Positions 51,414 through 53,615 of a stretch of 53,615 bases of DNA are shown here, piece by piece. Numbering within the stretch: position 1 is the first letter of the stretch; the number at the start of each line of letters is the position of its first letter. The notes beneath the pieces were generated by a model. The model did no database searches and had not been told where the DNA came from. It saw only the letters and a program-made list of their open reading frames with translations. A program made the position numbers and the translations under genes. Source of the stretch: Chara braunii (Eukaryota > Streptophyta > Charophyceae > Charales > Characeae); NCBI GenBank assembly GCA_003427395.1, contig BFEA01000186.1:2265780-2319394 (forward strand), read 5' to 3'.

Positions 51414-51996
51414 TACCAGTACCTTTCTCAGCGATCGATGCCCAGCCTAAAATCAGCCTGCCCTTGACGACAGAGAGGACATACATTGTAAGGATGAGGT
51501 GGACGAACACACGGAAGACCAAACTCAGTGTTCTCAGTACTGTTATTACCAGGACGGCTGGCATTGAGCATGCCCACGATAGTACTATACACTCCCTATA
51601 TATTTGCAAATGTGATAGTGTCCTCTTCCTCGACACTTCTGGAAATCACCACTCACATTTCATAATCCCATTTATCATCAGACTGTGTCATAATCGTTCT
51701 TGGTCTTGAAGATGACCAGCGCAGTGGCAATCCGGACTGCGGCCTTGCCGGCTACGATTGCTGCAGCACTCTGCAATCATCGCCACGACCACCTGGTGAT
51801 TCAGTTGAAATCGATGAGGAGGAGGAGGAGGAGGAGGAGGAGGAGGAGGAGGCTTCTTCTCCTTCCCTTGTTTCCGTCCCAGAGAGGAAGGATCCAAGCA
51901 AATGACAGTGCCAAGGATATCGATGACATCAACAGACCTGGGTGCGCCAAGGATATGGATGAGGACGATTGCATCGCGAGATTGTTTGACCGTGTT
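51414..51996. other. Downstream of DNAAF1; no secure gene, (GAG)n
   Basis: On the minus strand 51400-51550 one frame reads MPAVLVITVLRTLSLVF and VFVHLILTMYVLSVVKGRLI, a hydrophobic, membrane-like peptide; unassigned and probably chance. (GAG)n at 51815-51852. 51905-51965 repeats AAGGATAT(C/G)GATGA.. GGTGCGCCAAGGATAT. Confidence 0.45.
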
Positions 51997-52731
51997 TCAG
52001 CCATCGCTGCACCCAGGTCTTTCTGTTGACGTCATCAACGGCGATGGTACTTCATCACCATGATTCCTGCTGATGGTGGTAGACAAGCTCGGTTTCTCCA
52101 TCTTTGCCGCCAGAGGTTCCTCTTCCTCGGTGGAAGTCAATGGCGATGGTGCTCCGTCGCAGTGATCACTGCCACCGGTGCTGGCCGAGAAGCTTGCTCT
52201 CTCCGTCTCCACCAGAGATTCCTGTCCTTGGCCACCCTCTTGTGACAGCGATTTAGTTGACGCCATAAAAAACGGCGATGCAGTTGATGCCCTCAACAAC
52301 AATTCAGTTGATGTCATAAAAAAAGGCGATTCAGTGGACGTCAACAATGGCGATGCTGCTTCCTCACCATGATTCGTGCCAGGGGCTGACAGGCTTGCTC
52401 TCTCCATCTCCGCCGGTGATTCCTCTTCTTTGGCGCACCTCCGTGATTGTGATGTTGGCAATGGCTGCGCCGAGGGGGATGCTGCAGAAGAAGAAGTAGA
52501 ACAAGACTCCTTCGTTGGCAGGGGGTGCTGGAGGTGGTCGAGGCCATTGCCACCTCTGCCAGCGGTTTCATTCATCTCAGCTGTTGACGTTGACGTCAAC
52601 ACTGGCGCTTCCGGGCCATTGCTCCGTCCTGCCAGAGCTTCCGAGCCATCATTATTCCTTGTCGCCATCGCCTCCGTCAAGCGTGCTTCCACCATCTCCA
52701 AGGGATCCTCTTCACCTTCCCTAGGCGGGTA
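51997..52731 (-). CDS. Open frame continuing DNAAF1 past a TGA; repeat-rich tail
   Basis: Directly after the DNAAF1 stop (TGA at 52734-52732) the same frame stays open for 244 codons to a stop at 51997. It reads YPPREGEEDPLEMVEARLTE at first. The rest is rich in Ser, Thr, Glu and Pro and contains about three degenerate repeats (core E.ERAS.SA.., NHGEEAASPLLTSTE, DHCDGAPSPLTSTEE, NHGDEVPSPLMTSTE). Acidic low-complexity C-termini are common in DNAAF1 relatives. It may be a true C-terminus cut by a recent nonsense change, a readthrough or spliced extension, or fortuitously open repeat DNA. There is no good ATG near the TGA in this frame (a GTG/TTG region, then ATG at 52695). Confidence 0.4.
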   Translation of the reverse strand, partial: YPPREGEEDPLEMVEARLTEAMATRNNDGSEALAGRSNGPEAPVLTSTSTAEMNETAGRGGNGLDHLQHPLPTKESCSTSSSAASPSAQPLPTSQSRRCAKEEESPAEMERASLSAPGTNHGEEAASPLLTSTESPFFMTSTELLLRASTASPFFMASTKSLSQEGGQGQESLVETERASFSASTGGSDHCDGAPSPLTSTEEEEPLAAKMEKPSLSTTISRNHGDEVPSPLMTSTERPGCSDG

Positions 52732-53615
52732 TCAAGCGAGCATTCGGCGAGCACTAATTAGATCTGGTGGATCATCCTGCAAAACGTACTCCGGGTCGTC
52801 ATCATCATCATCATCATCATCCTTGTCATCACCATCAGAAGAGGTGAAATCTGAGCCACCGTTTTTCACAGGCATCGGATGTCGAGGGGATAAGCCCAAG
52901 AGCACACGACGTTTCTCCGAGCTTTCTTTTCTCCACATTCGCATAGCAAACATCTGTCGTCTCTGTTTCTCCTCCTCCATAGCTTGCAAGTTTGCAATGG
53001 CCTCCCTTTCCGCCTCCACCCCTCCTCTTGCCCATGCCTCCGCTCTCAACCGCTCGTTCTCAAAGACAGGTCGGTCGTCCAGGTACTTCAGTTGCNGTAA
53101 AGATGACACGACNACCTTCCGGTAATGGCCCAGAGAGGACACTAGTGGATTTCCCTTGAGATAGAGGACCGCAAGGTTCGGTAGTGTACGTAGGATGCCC
53201 AGAACTCCCNGACCATCTTCCAGTTTGTTGTCTGCCAAATCCAACACATGGATAGATGGGCAATGCACAAGGTGCTGAATGGCAGCCACTGTTCTTAACT
53301 GATTACTGGCCACCAGCAAAGTGGATAGCTTTGTCAGATTAGACAANTTCTGCAACGCGGAGATGCAGTTGTTGCTGAGATTAAGAGTGTCAAGTTTAGT
53401 CAGATTGTCCAAGTGGTCAATGGAGTCGATGACGTTTTGCTGAAAGTACAAGCATCGAAGTTCAGTCAAATTTTCTACGCCGCGCATGCTCTCAATTGCA
53501 TTTCCCTCAAGGAATAAAGTCTTAAGACCTGTGTAGGCGTCCAAATTTTGTACAGATGCAAAACCCTTGAAATGAAGATAGAGTGTGTCATTCAACCATG
53601 GAGTGGAGTACAGTT
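52732..53615 (-). CDS. DNAAF1: Dynein axonemal assembly factor 1 (LRRC50/ODA7), 3' part
   Basis: A cytoplasmic leucine-rich-repeat factor needed to preassemble axonemal dynein arms. The gene is open at the window edge; the first complete codons read [18 protein letters not shown], the conserved entry to the DNAAF1 repeat domain. Six LRR units follow ([66 protein letters not shown]). The family-specific cap [22 protein letters not shown] comes next, then a basic coiled region ([15 protein letters not shown]), an Asp-rich run ([14 protein letters not shown]) and TGA at 52734. Four ambiguous bases (53096, 53113, 53210, 53347) blur four residues. About 100 N-terminal residues should lie beyond the window. 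The nearest in-frame start-like codon at 53595 (TTG) is internal. No intron falls in the visible part. Confidence 0.93.
   Translation of the reverse strand, partial: LYSTPWLNDTLYLHFKGFASVQNLDAYTGLKTLFLEGNAIESMRGVENLTELRCLYFQQNVIDSIDHLDNLTKLDTLNLSNNCISALQXLSNLTKLSTLLVASNQLRTVAAIQHLVHCPSIHVLDLADNKLEDGXGVLGILRTLPNLAVLYLKGNPLVSSLGHYRKXVVSSLXQLKYLDDRPVFENERLRAEAWARGGVEAEREAIANLQAMEEEKQRRQMFAMRMWRKESSEKRRVLLGLSPRHPMPVKNGGSDFTSSDGDDKDDDDDDDDDPEYVLQDDPPDLISARRMLA

Noticed and set aside
51367-51636. Hydrophobic minus-strand ORF that looks membrane-like
   Set aside because: It overlaps the foldback arm at 51317-51413, has no recognised family and no splice support.
52376-53125. 249-codon plus-strand ORF antisense to DNAAF1
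   Set aside because: It overlaps the recognised LRR gene on the other strand, has no domain, and its openness follows from the repetitive, Ser-rich antisense composition.
53593-53595. TTG at 53595 as the start of the LRR protein
   Set aside because: The frame stays open to the window edge and the upstream residues LYSTPW match the conserved family sequence, so the true start lies outside.

Overview
The window looks like nuclear DNA of a plant-lineage organism that still makes motile cilia, most likely a charophyte such as Chara or another streptophyte with swimming sperm. Four signs support this. (1) A spliced, plant-type ribosomal protein gene (eL20/RPL18A). (2) The end of a ciliary dynein-assembly gene (DNAAF1/ODA7/LRRC50). 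(3) Relics of plastid atpE and of plant-type mitochondrial trnP/rrn18. (4) A short block of Arabidopsis-type CCCTAAA telomeric repeats. Long introns, sparse genes and heavy repeat content fit a large charophyte genome. The genus is inference, not proof.

Layout. 1-9.1 kb: no supported gene; AT, GTA, CT, GT and GATT microsatellites, foldback elements and poly-A SINE-like pieces. 9.1-9.4 kb: AT-rich plastid insertion ending in the 3' end of atpE. 10.15-10.35 kb: assembly gap. 10.4-11.5 kb: possible exons of a zinc-finger (Twinkle-like?) gene and a 121-bp tandem duplication. 12-17.6 kb: MITEs, a mitochondrial relic, foldbacks, tRNA-derived SINE material and local duplications. 18.15-21.59 kb, minus strand: complete four-exon RPL18A. 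22-36 kb: repeats, two SINE pieces, MITEs, a 32-bp CCATGG minisatellite, a second assembly gap and a 55-codon small ORF. 37.67-41.95 kb: a 4.3-kb satellite with a roughly 36-bp unit that carries a GTATTCGAATAC palindrome. 43-51.4 kb: TTAA-bounded MITEs, perfect hairpins, a G-rich array, a telomeric block, a decayed LINE (reverse transcriptase plus zf-RVT), and a full-length tRNA-derived SINE. 52-53.6 kb, minus strand: 3' part of DNAAF1, with an in-frame TGA followed by 234 open, repeat-containing codons in the same frame.

Only RPL18A (cytosolic ribosome) and DNAAF1 (preassembly of axonemal dynein arms) are secure protein genes, and they are not functionally linked. The distinctive content is the non-autonomous mobile DNA. 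One family has TA flanks and CCGTCTTC termini, with at least eight copies or part-copies. A second has TTAA flanks. There are two SINE families and several foldbacks. No autonomous transposase was seen.
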